A stretch of 64,000 nucleotides of DNA from Collybia mongolica (taxonomy: Eukaryota; Basidiomycota; Agaricomycetes; Agaricales; Clitocybaceae), in assembly GCA_013420905.1 (NCBI GenBank), contig JAAXNY010000004.1:2666001-2730000 (forward strand). The letters are read 5' to 3'. Position 1 is the stretch's first letter. Every line of letters begins with the position of its first letter. A program made the position numbers and the translations under genes. Positions 22,139 to 33,763 of this stretch are shown here, in pieces. The notes under the pieces are model-generated. The model had not been told where the DNA came from, made no database searches, and worked only from the letters and a program-made list of their open reading frames with translations.

Positions 22139-25100
22139 TTATTCCTCTCCTTCATTGTCTTCATCATCGAATAGGTCATCAGGTTCGGTTCCTACCTGTA
22201 GGGACCGTGAAGCTCTTTTAACAACATAGAATATAGTACTGACATGATCAAATGATACAGAGACCCAGAGGTCTTTTTGAATGCGCTGCGAATGGATGGG
22301 AATAAGTGCAAGTGGGCTGTCAATTTTTGAAATGGGTATGATCTCCGGAGGATCAAACTGATCAGCATATGTTGTGTGAATCCCAAGGGTCGATGCACTG
22401 AAGATTCCATTAACCTGAACAAGCATTTGAATAGGTATCCCACATACTAAAGATCCCATGGAAAGACCGGGATGTCTTCATCGCGCTGCATACGATGAAC
22501 CAGGGCGCATATGTGGGGAGGTTTCTCATCGACCTTGACAGAAACGAGAGACAGGATTTCTGCAGGCGTGCGATGACTGGGTCCATCGGAAATGAATGCA
22601 AGTGAGTCGGCTTTAGTACGTTTGTTAGATGTCGCGCCGTATCGGATCCCGTCCTTGCGGATATATGTCAAGGGCCGACAGGTTTGTGAACGATAAAAAG
22701 GTAGGCCATCCTCCATGGAATGGTCGTCAATAATGTTTAGGTCAGGCCATAAATCTTGGGCGTATTTGAGCATGAGTGCGTAAGATCTGCCATTGTGAAG
22801 AAGGTCGGCGATATTGCAAGTTTTCCCCAATCGACGAGGCAGAGAGACGTTATTTCCGAGGGAGGCTTCTGCTCGATACACAGCAAGGTCCGACATCATA
22901 CCACCCCTGTTCTCGCGTGCCTCAGTTTGAATGATCCTGTCAATATAGCCCTTCTCGAGATCATTACCATCTTCAGGGAGAGCGAGAAGATACTCAAAAA
23001 TTAGGTGTGTCATTACCCAGCTCCGCATTAAAGTAAGCTCCATCCGTCCACCGTCATGGCCATTATGCTTGACTTTTTCTAGCATTCCGTTGAAACGCTC
23101 AAACGCAAAAAGCCACCAGCCATATACTGGACCAAACAACTTGATAAACTTGAGGTAATGACGAGCTAGGTGATGGTTGATCGTCGTGTGTATACGAAGG
23201 TTCTTGAGGTCCCGACAATATTGGAGAATGAATTCTTGTCCAACTCGGGCTTGAGCCATCGAAATCGTCCGAGAGCCAAGGATACGGACACCAGCACATA
23301 GCTTGAGCACTGTTGAGTAAATGGCGCAATAGTTTCGTGAATGCTCGGGGACAGATTTTGCATTCGGAGGAATGATGGGTTCGCCGAGAGGAATATCGTC
23401 ATTATCATCCTTCCATGCCCACCAAATGATGATGGGAGTTACTGTGAGGATACGACGCCATTCATCGGCCTTTTTGAGGGACTGATTCTCGCCAAGCTGA
23501 GGGACCAATGAGTGAAGAGTTTCTTGAGTTTAAAGGTCACATACATTTTTGGGTAACCGTGTGATATGACTTGGCCATCGAATAGCATTGATGATTGCCT
23601 CAAATCTTTGCTTAGGTGAATTAACACCCCCGACGCCGCTTAACATGTACGATTTGAATATTACTGCCATAAAGAAATGACAAATAAGACCTATTTTCAT
23701 GATAAGGATTATCAAACATAACAGGGAAGCGAGGAATGAACAAACCAAGGAAGATATTGTGCATAAAATCCAGAACTGTTTTTGATGCTGGAAGCCAGCT
23801 AGAAAGCAGGTTGAAAATGGCCCATCGGACACCATTGTCTCGAAGAATCACAAGCTGTCGTGGTGGTGCGGCACGCCTTGATTTGAAGGCATGTTTTAAG
23901 AGCTGGGCATCGCCTTTATCAGGAATATCTGAGGGATAGTGTGAGAAATATTGATATCAAAAAAGACCCAACACTTGCCTTCTCGATATCCCGACATCTG
24001 GTCAATGTCAAGAATGTCAACGGCGCAATACGGGCAGGGGTGAAAATCATGAGAATGGCCTGCAGAGCCATTGAACTTATGGGCTGCGGGTGTGTCACAG
24101 TTGGCGCAAATGCAATCTGCATATACTATGTCTGGAGGTTGGCCGTGTATCTCCATTTTTATACCTGGGAAGAATAACTGCGCATATATGCATTGAAAAG
24201 TGTAGAAAACGTACCTCGTTTTAGCTGCTTGAATTCACGGACATCTGGCTCCAAACAATTATTAAGTTGGTCAGTATTCGGTTCATGAGGTCCTGGCATG
24301 ATCGTTGTACAGAGGGCGTAAACCTGTTGTAGGCGATTTTCACGCGGAAGGTTGTTGATTGAATAATAGACAGGCCCGGTTGAATGCGGACGTCCCGAAA
24401 GGATACCAAACCTGTCGGGAATGCATGTGGTATCAGTATCATTACAGTAGAACAGGCTCAGCATACCAATCGGTGTTCAGTGTCAATTGTAGCCCAAATC
24501 GGTGTGAGAACAATTTCGTGGCCGTGGGGTCACCGTTGGTTGGAACATCACGTATAGTTCCCAAGCTGCCGACTTCGCGAGTAGTACCTGTCGTGGAGCG
24601 GTACCACATCTCACCATCGGGCATATCCTTCATAAGGAAATTCTCATCGTTATTTCGTCCTGGTTGGTGAGTGTCCTTGCGTTCGACAAGCCCTGCAAAC
24701 CCTGGGCGCATGAACATTCTTCGGAGGGAGCCAATTATCGAAACATGGGGAACGATTAAAGTTGGAGATCGGGCTTCTCTATTGAGGGTGTAGACATTCC
24801 CTGTGCAATTTCGGCCGACACATTCCGGGCTCGCTAGATTCTTGAGTTCTTCGGGGGCGTAGTGCTTCCAGCAGATAGGGCAGGCAGCATATTGTATGAT
24901 GTAGGTGTCAGGGTCAATTCCTAGTCGTCGTCGAGCGCTTATCAATGTTCGGACTGGGCGAGGATGAATTGGGAGACGATCAGCCATTGCAAGAACATCC
25001 AGTGTGTTGTTAAGTTGCTGAGTAGCGTGCTCCCAGGTGAGTTTTCCGAAGACATTGCCCATTACTGCTTGTAAATAGGCCAGACGAATATAAGCCTCTT

Positions 25101-25575
25101 CCTTCATGGCTGGAATCCCGATTGGATGCAGCTCATCATTTGCATCGTCTACCCATGGATCCGGGTCTGGTTCAGGACCTGCGGGAACAAAAACTTCAGT
25201 AAGATCTTCTGGATTTTGAGCCGAGGCCTCCGGTAGTCGTTGGGGGGCTGGTGAAGCCCGTCGCGAAGCACTTATTGGTGATGGTGACTGTGGAGACTCA
25301 GGTAAATCCCAGTAATCGATTGGTGGGCTATCTGAATTATCAGCACTAGGGGCCAAGCCCTCAACATATGGAACATCTTGATTCGCGAATACAGGCTCAT
25401 CCACCGGCTCCTGGGCTGGCCCCAACTCCGATGCATGTGATGCTATGAACAGCTTTTGTCTGTCTGCTGCTTGATGTTTTCGCACAACCTGTCTTGTCTG
25501 GAAGATGAATGCGCCTGGTGTTGAAGAGCATCTATTACAATAGCACGGAACTCGCAAGGCCGCGCGGCTTGACAT
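22139..25575 (-). CDS. Tnp2/CACTA-like transposase gene, probably degenerate
   Basis: The Met at 25575 opens MSSRAALRVPCYCNRC, then a Pro/Glu-rich linker and a zinc-ribbon-like region (CPICWKHY ... CVGRNCTG). Downstream exons show FGLQLTLNTDWY, TTIMPGPHEPNTDQL, HKFNGSAGHSHDFHPCPYC, LDFMHNIFLGLF and HYLKFIKLFGPVYGWWLFAF, in the order seen in Tnp2-type transposases of Agaricomycetes. A C-terminal block (GIHTTYADQFDPPEIIP) ends in an acidic tail at 22139. I could not join the final exon without meeting a stop (FPWDL followed by TAG near 22448), so the last junction is broken or mis-modelled. Family assignment rests on remembered motif order; terminal inverted repeats were not found. Confidence 0.65.
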
Positions 25576-25873
25576 GAGGGAGGGAAGGCTAACGATGAAG
25601 GGAGAGAGCAATGGAGTTGCCGCATACAGAAGGCTGCCGCGTTTGGTGGACGCGACCAGGTCACATGAGCATGTCAGATTTTTATTTTTGACCAAGTCAA
25701 ACGGTGTCATTTCGAGGGACGGATAATGTATGAATATGTACATAGCCCAGGATTTCTCGAGATGCGAAATGTTGGGAAAGTAAAATGGAAGAGAAATGCG
25801 GGAGGATGACAAATATTCCGAAGATAGCCTTCGTGAGAAATTTATGGTTTTGTGCTGTGTACAATACGACAGA

Positions 25874-25893
25874 TATAAACAAATGTGTTCATC
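25874..25893 (+). repeat. Right member of the 20-bp direct repeat
   Basis: Exact copy of 19915-19934. It lies 127 bp upstream of the arrestin start and includes TATAAA, so it may also act as part of that promoter. Confidence 0.75.
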
Positions 25894-26019
25894 ACGTGTT
25901 GATTTGACCTCAAGTCCAGTGCCGGCGCATCCCCCCGGTCCGGTAATTTTTGACTCTGACTCCAGGCTCGCAGCCCCCTCTACTTTTCACTTAAAGTTTA
26001 GGAAAGGGTATGTTCATGC

Positions 26020-28647
26020 ATGGGCGACAAAGCAAAGAAGAATCCTCTGTCCATCAGACTCACAGAGTCTGCTGTCTTTCTTAGATTGGACGGAGCAGGA
26101 CGACGGCGTGACGGTGGATCACGTCCATCAATGTTGCGCGGTCTTCTTACTTTGGATTTAGATAAACCAACTAAAATAACCAGTATTGAACTGGAGCTAC
26201 AGGCAAAATCGGTCACTGCTTGGCCGGAAGGTACCTGTTCGGTGATCATTGGGGTTTCCATCTAATAACAGTACGACATCAGGAATTGGTGCCCGACGAA
26301 CGGAAGTCGCAGAAGAGCACAAAATATTTCAAGCAACGACTATTTATTTTCAGGCAAAGAAAGTGCAAACTCGTCGGAATGCCTCAGTTGGCCCAGGAGT
26401 TGCTTGTACAGATGATGAACTCGGACGTGTATATGACTGGGAACCTCAATCCATCCCACCACCCGCTCCTCGGAACCAAGATGGATCCACGCTAGATAAC
26501 GAACCTTCTCTTTTGGATGCAACTTTTTTTCGTCTTCGTGGTGAAAATCGACGCCTTAGTACAGATAGTCCAATTTTCCAGCATATGCCATCGTCCCATG
26601 AGATTTCGACGGCCGTGACACCACCGTACTCACCTTCCGCCACACATCCATCTTCCCCTTCATCTGAAGGACTTCCAACTTTCATTGATAGTACCATCAA
26701 TCATGCGGCACAGACCCTGGAAGATTTCCGAAATTCCCTCAATGCCGGCATTCGCAATCATCGGAGTGAGTGACCACTAGTTATGATTTATTAATACCAA
26801 AGCTTCAGGCTCAATTGATTTCAGGCCGATCCCAGGGCGTATCTCCGACTGCGTCTGCCGCTCCCAGTCTTCGATTCTTCCACCCAGAGTTGTCTCTGTC
26901 TCGTCGGCAAAGCATCGAGGATGTGCCAGAGAATGAATCTGGCCCGAGTACTCTTTGGCAACCATCTTCCACTTCATCTGATGCACCTTCTCGTGAAGCG
27001 TCGCGCCCTTCAACCCCTCCCCTGACTCCCCATAGTGAACATCGTGGCAGGCGAGGCGCATCCTTTAGTCTGTCTTCTGTCTCAAGTGTCCTCATGGATG
27101 CTGTACGATCGACCTCGCCGAGGGTGCGCAGTATTTCCGACCGTCCCGGGGACGAGGGGAACGCCAACGCACGGGGTCGAACCAATAAGAAGGGGAGATT
27201 TACTGAGAGCCCAAGCTCTTCACTGGTCCGGGTGCGCCAATCAAAGGAACGATCGGCTTTCAGCAAGTTTGGGGACATTATAAAAATAGAACATGACGAA
27301 ACCGAGGTAGGCGGGTGGAAAGAATTTAAGAAAGGTAAATCCAGATCTTGGGTTCATCACCTTCATCAATGACACATCTCGGATCTAAAGGAATTTACAC
27401 ATATCCAATATCCTTCCCCATACCGGAGACTTCGCCTGCCACTCTTAGGTGTGCATATGGATCGGTGAATTGGCGTCTGAGAGCTACAGTTCATCGTCCG
27501 GGTGCTTTCAAATCGAAGTACGCTGCATCTAGAGAAGTAATCGTCATTACTTGCCCGACAGAGGAAGATACTGAAGACAGTGAGAATATTACGGTGGAAC
27601 GCCATTGGGACCAACAGTTGCAGTACCTCATCTCGGTATCTGGGCGCAGCTTTTATGTTGGTGGGACAATTCCCATTTCCATCACGTTGATGCCCCTTGC
27701 AAAGGTCAAGATACACCGTATTTCTATGTTCATAGAAGGTGTGCCAAAGCTAGTTCATGGTTTGCTCAAAGGCTCATCCTACTCTAAGAACGTGTTGATT
27801 ATTATACCCACATGAGGCGAATAGCCCGGACCGACCCACTGACTAGGTTAGAACTTTTAACTCTCCAAGGAGCGGGAAAAACACCTCGACCTATCCTTCC
27901 TCTCGACTTGGACGACGTCGATGCGTTTATTAAATCACCACTATCTTCTCTTATCATGGCTGATGACGACTTATCTGAGATGGCATCAAGTCTAATGGGT
28001 CCTGGCCCATGGACGTTCCACCAAAACCTAAAACTCCCAACTTCGTGCACTTTGATGCGGCTCACAAACAAAAATCAACGGAGCAATGTCGTAATTACGC
28101 ATTTGTTCAAATGCATAATGAGGGTTGAACGCGGAGATGACTTACACCTAGATTCGAAAACAGGGAAAAGGAAACTATTCGACATTGTCGTACAGACACC
28201 CATTACTATCCTCTCTGTGAGTGTAATAGACGCACACCCTGATAATGTCCTGACATTTGTCAGTGTCAATGCAACCCCGAGTGGGCTTCGCTCCCTCGAT
28301 ACTCTGAGTCGTATAACGGAACGTCAACTTTTGTATCGAGATGCCCATGTGAAGTCAAACAAGTAGTGCAAACTTCTATGCCACCTGGTCCAGGAGCATT
28401 TTTTTTTCCTGCAACGCTGATGCGTTCAAGTCAGTCTTTGGATTCCAACGCATTAGGTGCAGAAACGAGCTCATTTAAACCTACTATCATACCATCGCTG
28501 CGTCAAGACGACTCGGCCTTTAGCCAGAGCAGTCAATATGAGCGGCTCGTCTCGGGTCAAGAAAGTGAACTGGGCGAAGCTCCACCAACATATACTGCTA
28601 GTATTGGTATGCCCATCTATAGCTACTCTCAGGGAGGTCGAGGTTAA
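26020..28647 (+). CDS. Arrestin-related trafficking adaptor (alpha-arrestin)
   Basis: Introns 26231-26282, 26766-26824, 27335-27390, 27739-27788 and 28217-28263 leave 2,364 nt, or 787 residues, in frame throughout. Arrestin_N starts with LSIRLTESAVFLRL and LRGLLTLDLDKPTKITSIEL. A Ser/Pro-rich insert (~residues 100-390) interrupts the N-domain. The fold resumes with YTYPISFPIPETSPATL, and arrestin_C includes FYVGGTIPISITLMPLAKVK. The C-terminal tail carries GEAPPTYTAS, a PPxY motif for WW domains of a Rsp5/NEDD4-type HECT ligase. Such adaptors direct ubiquitination and endocytosis of nutrient transporters. The cargo cannot be predicted. The Ser-rich insert is a likely phosphoregulatory region. 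Confidence 0.85.
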
Positions 28648-28891
28648 TAATCGTGTTTAGGACTTTCATAACGGCGCCTTCCACGCCCGAGATATAGACA
28701 TCGACAGGCATCAACGGCAAGGCATGGTGGTAGAATTAGGTATAGCTATAGAATACGACGAATATATTTATAATTATCTCTTTATATCACACTACTATAG
28801 GTCTACCTTGAATGACGGCTAGATGGGTAATGTTAATCCTCCCTGCAATAGTTGTTAAATTATACTAGTCCGTCCATCAAGAGTTCCTTAC

Positions 28892-29570
28892 TTACTCTGG
28901 TGTTTCTCTGCGCATAAACAGCAGATCGATAGCTGCAGAGAATGCGGCAAAGGCCAAACCACCACCTAATGCCGCCTTTGGACCTGAATTTCGTGCGAGA
29001 ACACCTCCCGCCATAAATCCTGACGCGACTGAATTGTATATGTCATTTTTTGCGCGATACTGGGTGGTGTCAGAGCACAAGAAAGATAACATCAATCCAG
29101 TAACGTACCGACTCTATTACACACTCTATGCCCGCAAATAGCGCGCCCACCTTTCCAAACCCTTTCCCAGTGGTCCACATCCCCTTGCCCATTTCGCGAA
29201 ATACTGCTCCCGCCTTTTGTGTCGTGTTCAGGCCCGCCTGGGTCTGTTGCCGTAGTAGCGGATCCTCATACGCAAACGAAGCTGACATAAGTGAGAAGAA
29301 GGCTCCGATACCAAAGCCTGTACGAAATAAATGCATGTCAAGGCTATCCGCAAGCGACTAAGGGTACGATGATGTTTGAGACGTACCAGCTCCACCCGCT
29401 AGTACTGTTTTCACCGCACATGATTCCATTGCGATGGCCGCGTACCCTTCCCATTTTTTCGTTTGCTGAATAGCTGCCCGGTCCTCTTCGGAAAAGCCTG
29501 GAGGAAGAGGTTCCTTTCCGAGAGCATATATGGGTACTTGACCAGGATAAGTTGGAGAAGTACCGTTCAT
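28892..29570 (-). CDS. TIM22: TIM22, carrier-import translocase of the mitochondrial inner membrane
   Basis: Three exons (29570-29387, 29317-29109, 29059-28892) give 561 nt, or 186 residues. The Tim17/22/23 fold is recognised by [59 protein letters not shown] and [20 protein letters not shown], which give four short hydrophobic Gly-rich helices. The conserved paired cysteines of Tim22 are represented by the Cys in MESC and in IEC. It forms the twin-pore translocase that inserts carrier proteins. It is the last ordinary gene before the transposon-rich block. Confidence 0.93.
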
Positions 29571-29651
29571 ATCAGTTACTGACGGTCCACGGGCCCAACG
29601 CGTTGACCGTCTGGGCCAAACTGAATTTCAATTGGCATTCGTTTAAATTTG

Positions 29652-29699
29652 TTTTTGCTTGGCTAGACAGGTTAAATAAATTGTAATATATAATATTAA
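29652..29699 (+). repeat. 48-bp direct repeat, left copy
   Basis: The 48 bases beginning TTTTTGCTTGGCTAGACAGG recur exactly at 31219-31266 in the same orientation. Between them lie about 580 bp of unassigned DNA plus SINE-like copy A. The repeat may be the termini of a small element or an old duplication. Confidence 0.8.
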
Positions 29700-29733
29700 T
29701 CGAGTTTAAAATATTGTTTACATAAGTCTAATC

Positions 29734-30659
29734 TTTTTTTTTTTTTTGTCATATAATAATATTAAGCACATGTGGGTTTGACCCAGCTACATGCGGGCAT
29801 AAACACCTATTACCACTGAGTAATCTGTAATGAGCCATCAGGGTGGAGCTGTACACTAAGTTGCTCTCCAGGTCGTATTATGGGTCTAGACTGAGGATAC
29901 CTGCAGTCCAATGGTATTGTACTGTACCATGTCTGAACCTCCCAACGCCTTAAAGGTTTGCCCCTGCTTGTCGGGGCATGGTCCCCTCCCTTCACATTGG
30001 TACCCCATTCCACTCCCCCCCTGGTATTTTCAGGGTGCCCTGGAAACCCATTACTCCCCCCCAGTGTTGAAGATAAATGTCCAAACTAAATGAACGACCT
30101 GTACCTCAAACCTGCTCCCCCTCTCCTGAATCCCCCCTATTACTTTCCCCCCTGTTCCACACCGCTCTCCCAAAGTGATGACTCCCCTCCAAACTGAGGC
30201 CGCCAAATCCCACCATTGGACAATAAACTGGCATTCTCCCCAAGAGGTGTGCTCTGTGCAGGGACAGTAGCTGATCAGGGGCCAGACCCCTTCCTCCTTT
30301 TGTATTTGGGTGTAGTGGTTGAAATGTTGGCAGTGATGCTCCCTAAGGATCTGCGCGAAGCAGAGTACAAGAGTTGTGGTGTCCTCATGTGGCCTGGTAG
30401 TTGATAAGGTGGATGTGGACAGATTAGTGAAGCCCCCAGTACAGGCAAGATGAGGTGACCCTGCAGATAGTCAGGATCAGCTCTGATAAGTTAAAATTTT
30501 GGATATGGTGTAAATGGATAGTGGCACAGGCCAAAGGAATGGTCTGATGAAAGGCGATCTCGATTAGGGATGAGGTGTTAGGTAGTTTAGGGACAACCTA
30601 GTGCAGGAGGGACGAATTCCCACGGTCAGATGGTGGTGGTAAAAGATCAAGAAGCATTG
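29734..30659 (-). mobile_element. SINE-like non-LTR element, copy A (intact)
   Basis: This 926-bp element is read on the minus strand. It starts CAATGCTTCTTGATCTTTTA and ends in a poly(A) tail, seen as a T run at 29734-29749. It is bordered by a perfect 14-bp target-site duplication, ACATAAGTCTAATC, at 29720-29733 and 30660-30673. No long open frame is present, so it is non-autonomous. I did not find convincing pol III boxes. Copy B at 35,387-63,531 has the same ends. Around 30,320 it preserves the empty site of the hAT insertion carried by copy B. Confidence 0.88.
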
Positions 30660-30673
30660 ACATAAGTCTAATC

Positions 30674-31218
30674 ACCAAAGGTACAACACCCCAGTGCACC
30701 CACACTTACCTGATTCTACCTGTGCACTCACATCCACCTCGCTCTGCACAACCAACAGGCAATGAGATGTAACGCTCACTGTGTAACTAGACCTAGTCCA
30801 CATTTTGTTACTGTATCCTTGATCATAATCAAGCTCCCTTGTCTCCGCAACAAAGGTGAGACATTGGGCCTCCTATACCTCAGCCTGGGAACCTGACCCT
30901 GTTGTGCTCCCCTCCAACCTCTCAGGTTCTCCAGGTGAGTGCGAAGTGTGCCAGGCCTACCGTGCTCCCTTGCTAACTTTCAGGTTACTACAGTTCACAC
31001 CTTTGGCACTCCTTATTCCATTCAACCCACCATCCATCCCCTTTCCCCATCCATACAACATAAAGTAACTTTATTAGATACAAACTTTTGTATGTGTTTC
31101 CCTGTGAGAATCATAAAAAATCTTTTCCACAATGCACCACTGTTACAGGGTGCATCTGTGAACTGACTACCTCCACACCCTCAGACTGCTCTTGAAGATG
31201 TCCAAAGGTGGATTAGTT
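30674..31218. other. CpG-poor non-coding DNA
   Basis: No coding frame longer than noise and no element ends were recognised between SINE-like copy A and the right 48-bp repeat. Composition matches neighbouring old transposon DNA. Confidence 0.4.
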
Positions 31219-31266
31219 TTTTTGCTTGGCTAGACAGGTTAAATAAATTGTAATATATAATATTAA
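31219..31266 (+). repeat. 48-bp direct repeat, right copy
   Basis: Exact copy of 29652-29699 in the same orientation. Confidence 0.8.
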
Positions 31267-31317
31267 GAAGGTCAGCTTGCTTCCCAATAAGTATAAGTGC
31301 ATATACATGAGCTAAAG

Positions 31318-31561
31318 CTCAGTAAAAAATAAAGTCATGCTTAGTCAGTGTAAACTCAGCAGTAATGACAAAGTCAACAAAAAGTCTTACAAGAGTCAAT
31401 AAAAATGGTAATTCAAACTTATGATTTTGTCAACTTTCAATGTGGATTTGGCCATTTGGGAGGAAATGAATGATTTTTGACTACTTTGGGCTGGCTCTTG
31501 ACCATTACATTTGGGTGATGTCAAAACTCGCAACTAAAGTTTGACTTTATTTTTTACTGAG
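31318..31561. mobile_element. 244-bp MITE with perfect 20-bp TIRs and 7-bp target duplication
   Basis: The ends CTCAGTAAAAAATAAAGTCA (31318-31337) and its exact reverse complement (31542-31561) are flanked by GCTAAAG at 31311-31317 and 31562-31568. There is no open frame. The parent transposase is not in the window. Confidence 0.88.
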
Positions 31562-31699
31562 GCTAAAGGCCCATGCCTTCAGCACAGTGCCACACAATGC
31601 TTAATCCCACTCATTCTCACAATAGTTTATCCAAATATTTTGTAGCAAAAATAAACACAGTTCAAATACTACAACTCCAACCTTCCAAATGCATTACAC

Positions 31700-32445
31700 T
31701 GGGGGTGGGCAATGCTTAGTAATTTCACATACTGATGCAAATAGCCATTGGTAAGTAAATTCAATCAGACTGTAAATAGACTAACAAATTCACTGGAGAG
31801 AATGGTTTTGCATTTTCCAGCTTCCACAATCACTCTAAACACTCAATTCAAAGACAAAGTAACTCAGAGGTTTACTCCCAACAAAACGTTAAATACAAAT
31901 CTTTTGAAATCCTTTTCTTTTGTAGGGAAGTCATGCCAAGCAGGGCTGTTCTGAGACATTGCTGCAACAGCCAGAAAATCTGGATTTAACAAATTGTAGT
32001 CTTAATGTGTAGGAACAAGATTGACCAATGACTCAAGACCTAAAAATGAACCTCTGATGATATAAAGTTAAAGGACTATTTTCAAGGATCTACATTATTT
32101 TTGACTTTATAAGATAATGGTTCAATAAAATGTACATCTGTATTCAAAAACATATCCTCCTAGTGTATATGGAAAAGTTTCACTAATGGTATGAGTGGTG
32201 GCAGTAAGTATCTGCAAAATGCATTACACATCCACTCATGTGTGCCAAGTGCACATGCGTGATCATCATGGCACACCCACATCTAAATCAGAAAACCAGC
32301 AGCTCCTGCCATGCCAATGCTTTCCAACTGTTGAACAGTGGAAATCCTTAATAAACATATTGCATGTACTTTATTATAAAGGACAGATGACCCTCAGTGT
32401 GTTAAGCACTGGAATATACACCAGAAGAGCTGTGGGTCACCAAAT
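31700..32445 (+). mobile_element. Truncated second copy of the 841-bp MITE
   Basis: It starts TGGGGGTGGGCAATGCTTAG and matches the reverse complement of 18141..17400, including the stretch around ctgctcctgccatgccaatg-type sequence and the end gagctgtgggtcacc. The distal TIR is missing. Beyond about 32,450 the sequence changes to repeats of a different palindrome. Relative to copy 1 many CpG sites have become TpG or CpA. Confidence 0.8.
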
Positions 32446-32459
32446 TGAGCTGCACTGTG

Positions 32460-32770
32460 AAACTGGAAATGGATGAAATTCAACCCATATTTCATCCCCT
32501 TAAGTAATGAATTTAACACATTAATATATGAATTTCATCCACCCAATAATTACACAATATGATGAATTTCATCCCAAAGATGTATGAAAAAACACCCTCT
32601 GTGGAGGGAAAAAAAGGAGGAAAAACCCCCCCTTAAGGTATGATTTAGTGGATGAATTTCATACTATGATAGGTGAAAATAATAGCCTTTGTAGGGATGA
32701 ATTTCATACCATTACAGGTGAGAATAATAGCTTTTGTAGGGATGAATTTCATGCTATTTACATCACTTAA
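32460..32770. repeat. Cluster of GGATGAAWTTCATCC-type palindromes
   Basis: The palindromic word GATGAATTTCAT, with variants, occurs repeatedly here, including several within 32,650-32,760. The same word family appears at 35,280-35,386 and just beyond the nest at 63,545-63,590. This looks like the subterminal sequence of a palindrome-rich element that SINE-like copy B split. Confidence 0.55.
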
Positions 32771-32904
32771 ATTTGAATTCATTCTTTCTTCCCTGTTATC
32801 AATAAACACACTTCATTCATTTTGTACAGTTAAGGTTCAACATCAATAAGATCTAAGGTATTGTAATTTGAATGCTCTATTAACTAGTATACTGCTGATT
32901 CATA

Positions 32905-33480
32905 TCCCTCATTCTGAAGTTCCTGATCACCAGCATTACCAACCAGACTGCAAACACAACACTGTGATTTGTTAGAATCATGTATTGAGATTAGTAATGA
33001 GAAAACTTACCCAAATGGCCCCATATAAATCCTTGTCATCCTGAAGCTGCACCTGGAGACAGAACCTATTTCCAGTGACGCTACACAGTGGGCATGGAAT
33101 AGGACTCCCTACTTTTTCTTTAGCATGAACAACTTTACATAAGGTGGTGAGTTCAGCTGGTCAGATTAGTATAATAAAGATAAAAAAAAAATTAAGTAAC
33201 AGGTGGAAGTTGGTGGTCTTCATTTGTGCACTGCCAGACTGCCCATTGTCCTTGTTGACCTCATTGTAATGAAGTCATCTGTAAAATGGGTCAATGTTAA
33301 TGTGCTTTGGATTAGATTGGATAGACAGACATACTGAGACCCCCTCATTGTCCACCTGCACTTTGAGGTTAACAAATTAGTGTACCATGTTGAGGACATT
33401 GTCAGGCATGGTCTTGTCCTGCATACCAATGACATCCTTAGGTTTCCTGTAGGATCATTATTAGCATTTATTAATATTCT
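32905..33480 (-). pseudogene. Exon remnants of an unrecognised gene with a CxxC motif
   Basis: Read on the minus strand, an exon near 33,140-33,010 encodes KVVHAKEKVGSPIPCPLC, then TGNRFCLQVQLQDDKDLYGA, and ends at a good GTAAGT donor; an acceptor-like CAG follows near 32,953. Further upstream, 33,440-33,250 reads KDVIGMQDKTMPDNVLNMVH, a stop, and VNLKVQVDNEGVSVCLS. The pattern recalls an OB-fold/zinc protein of the replication-factor kind, but this is only an impression. In-frame stops suggest decay. Confidence 0.3.
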
Positions 33481-33763
33481 TAACAAAGCCTTATAGTTTG
33501 TATTGGAATTCAAATGACTACTACAAGTATTACTATAGTAATTGTAATCTATTACTCTACAAATTGTAATCTATCAATGAAGAGTGCTTACTATGAGGGG
33601 GAGGATGGGAGGCAGCCAACACACAATAGTGGTGGTACAAGAGCAAGAGGAAAAGCATGTGAAAGCAGCTGCCAATGCATGATATAGCTTGGAATGTTCA
33701 GCCTTCAGGCATCTCAGTCAACAGGACCCTGTGATCAAATCTGGGAATGCTGACAAATTTTAT

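Noticed and set aside
22139..25575. Assignment to the KDZ transposase superfamily linked to TET/JBP genes
   Set aside because: The visible motifs follow the Tnp2/CACTA-like order, and no TET/JBP dioxygenase frame is nearby.
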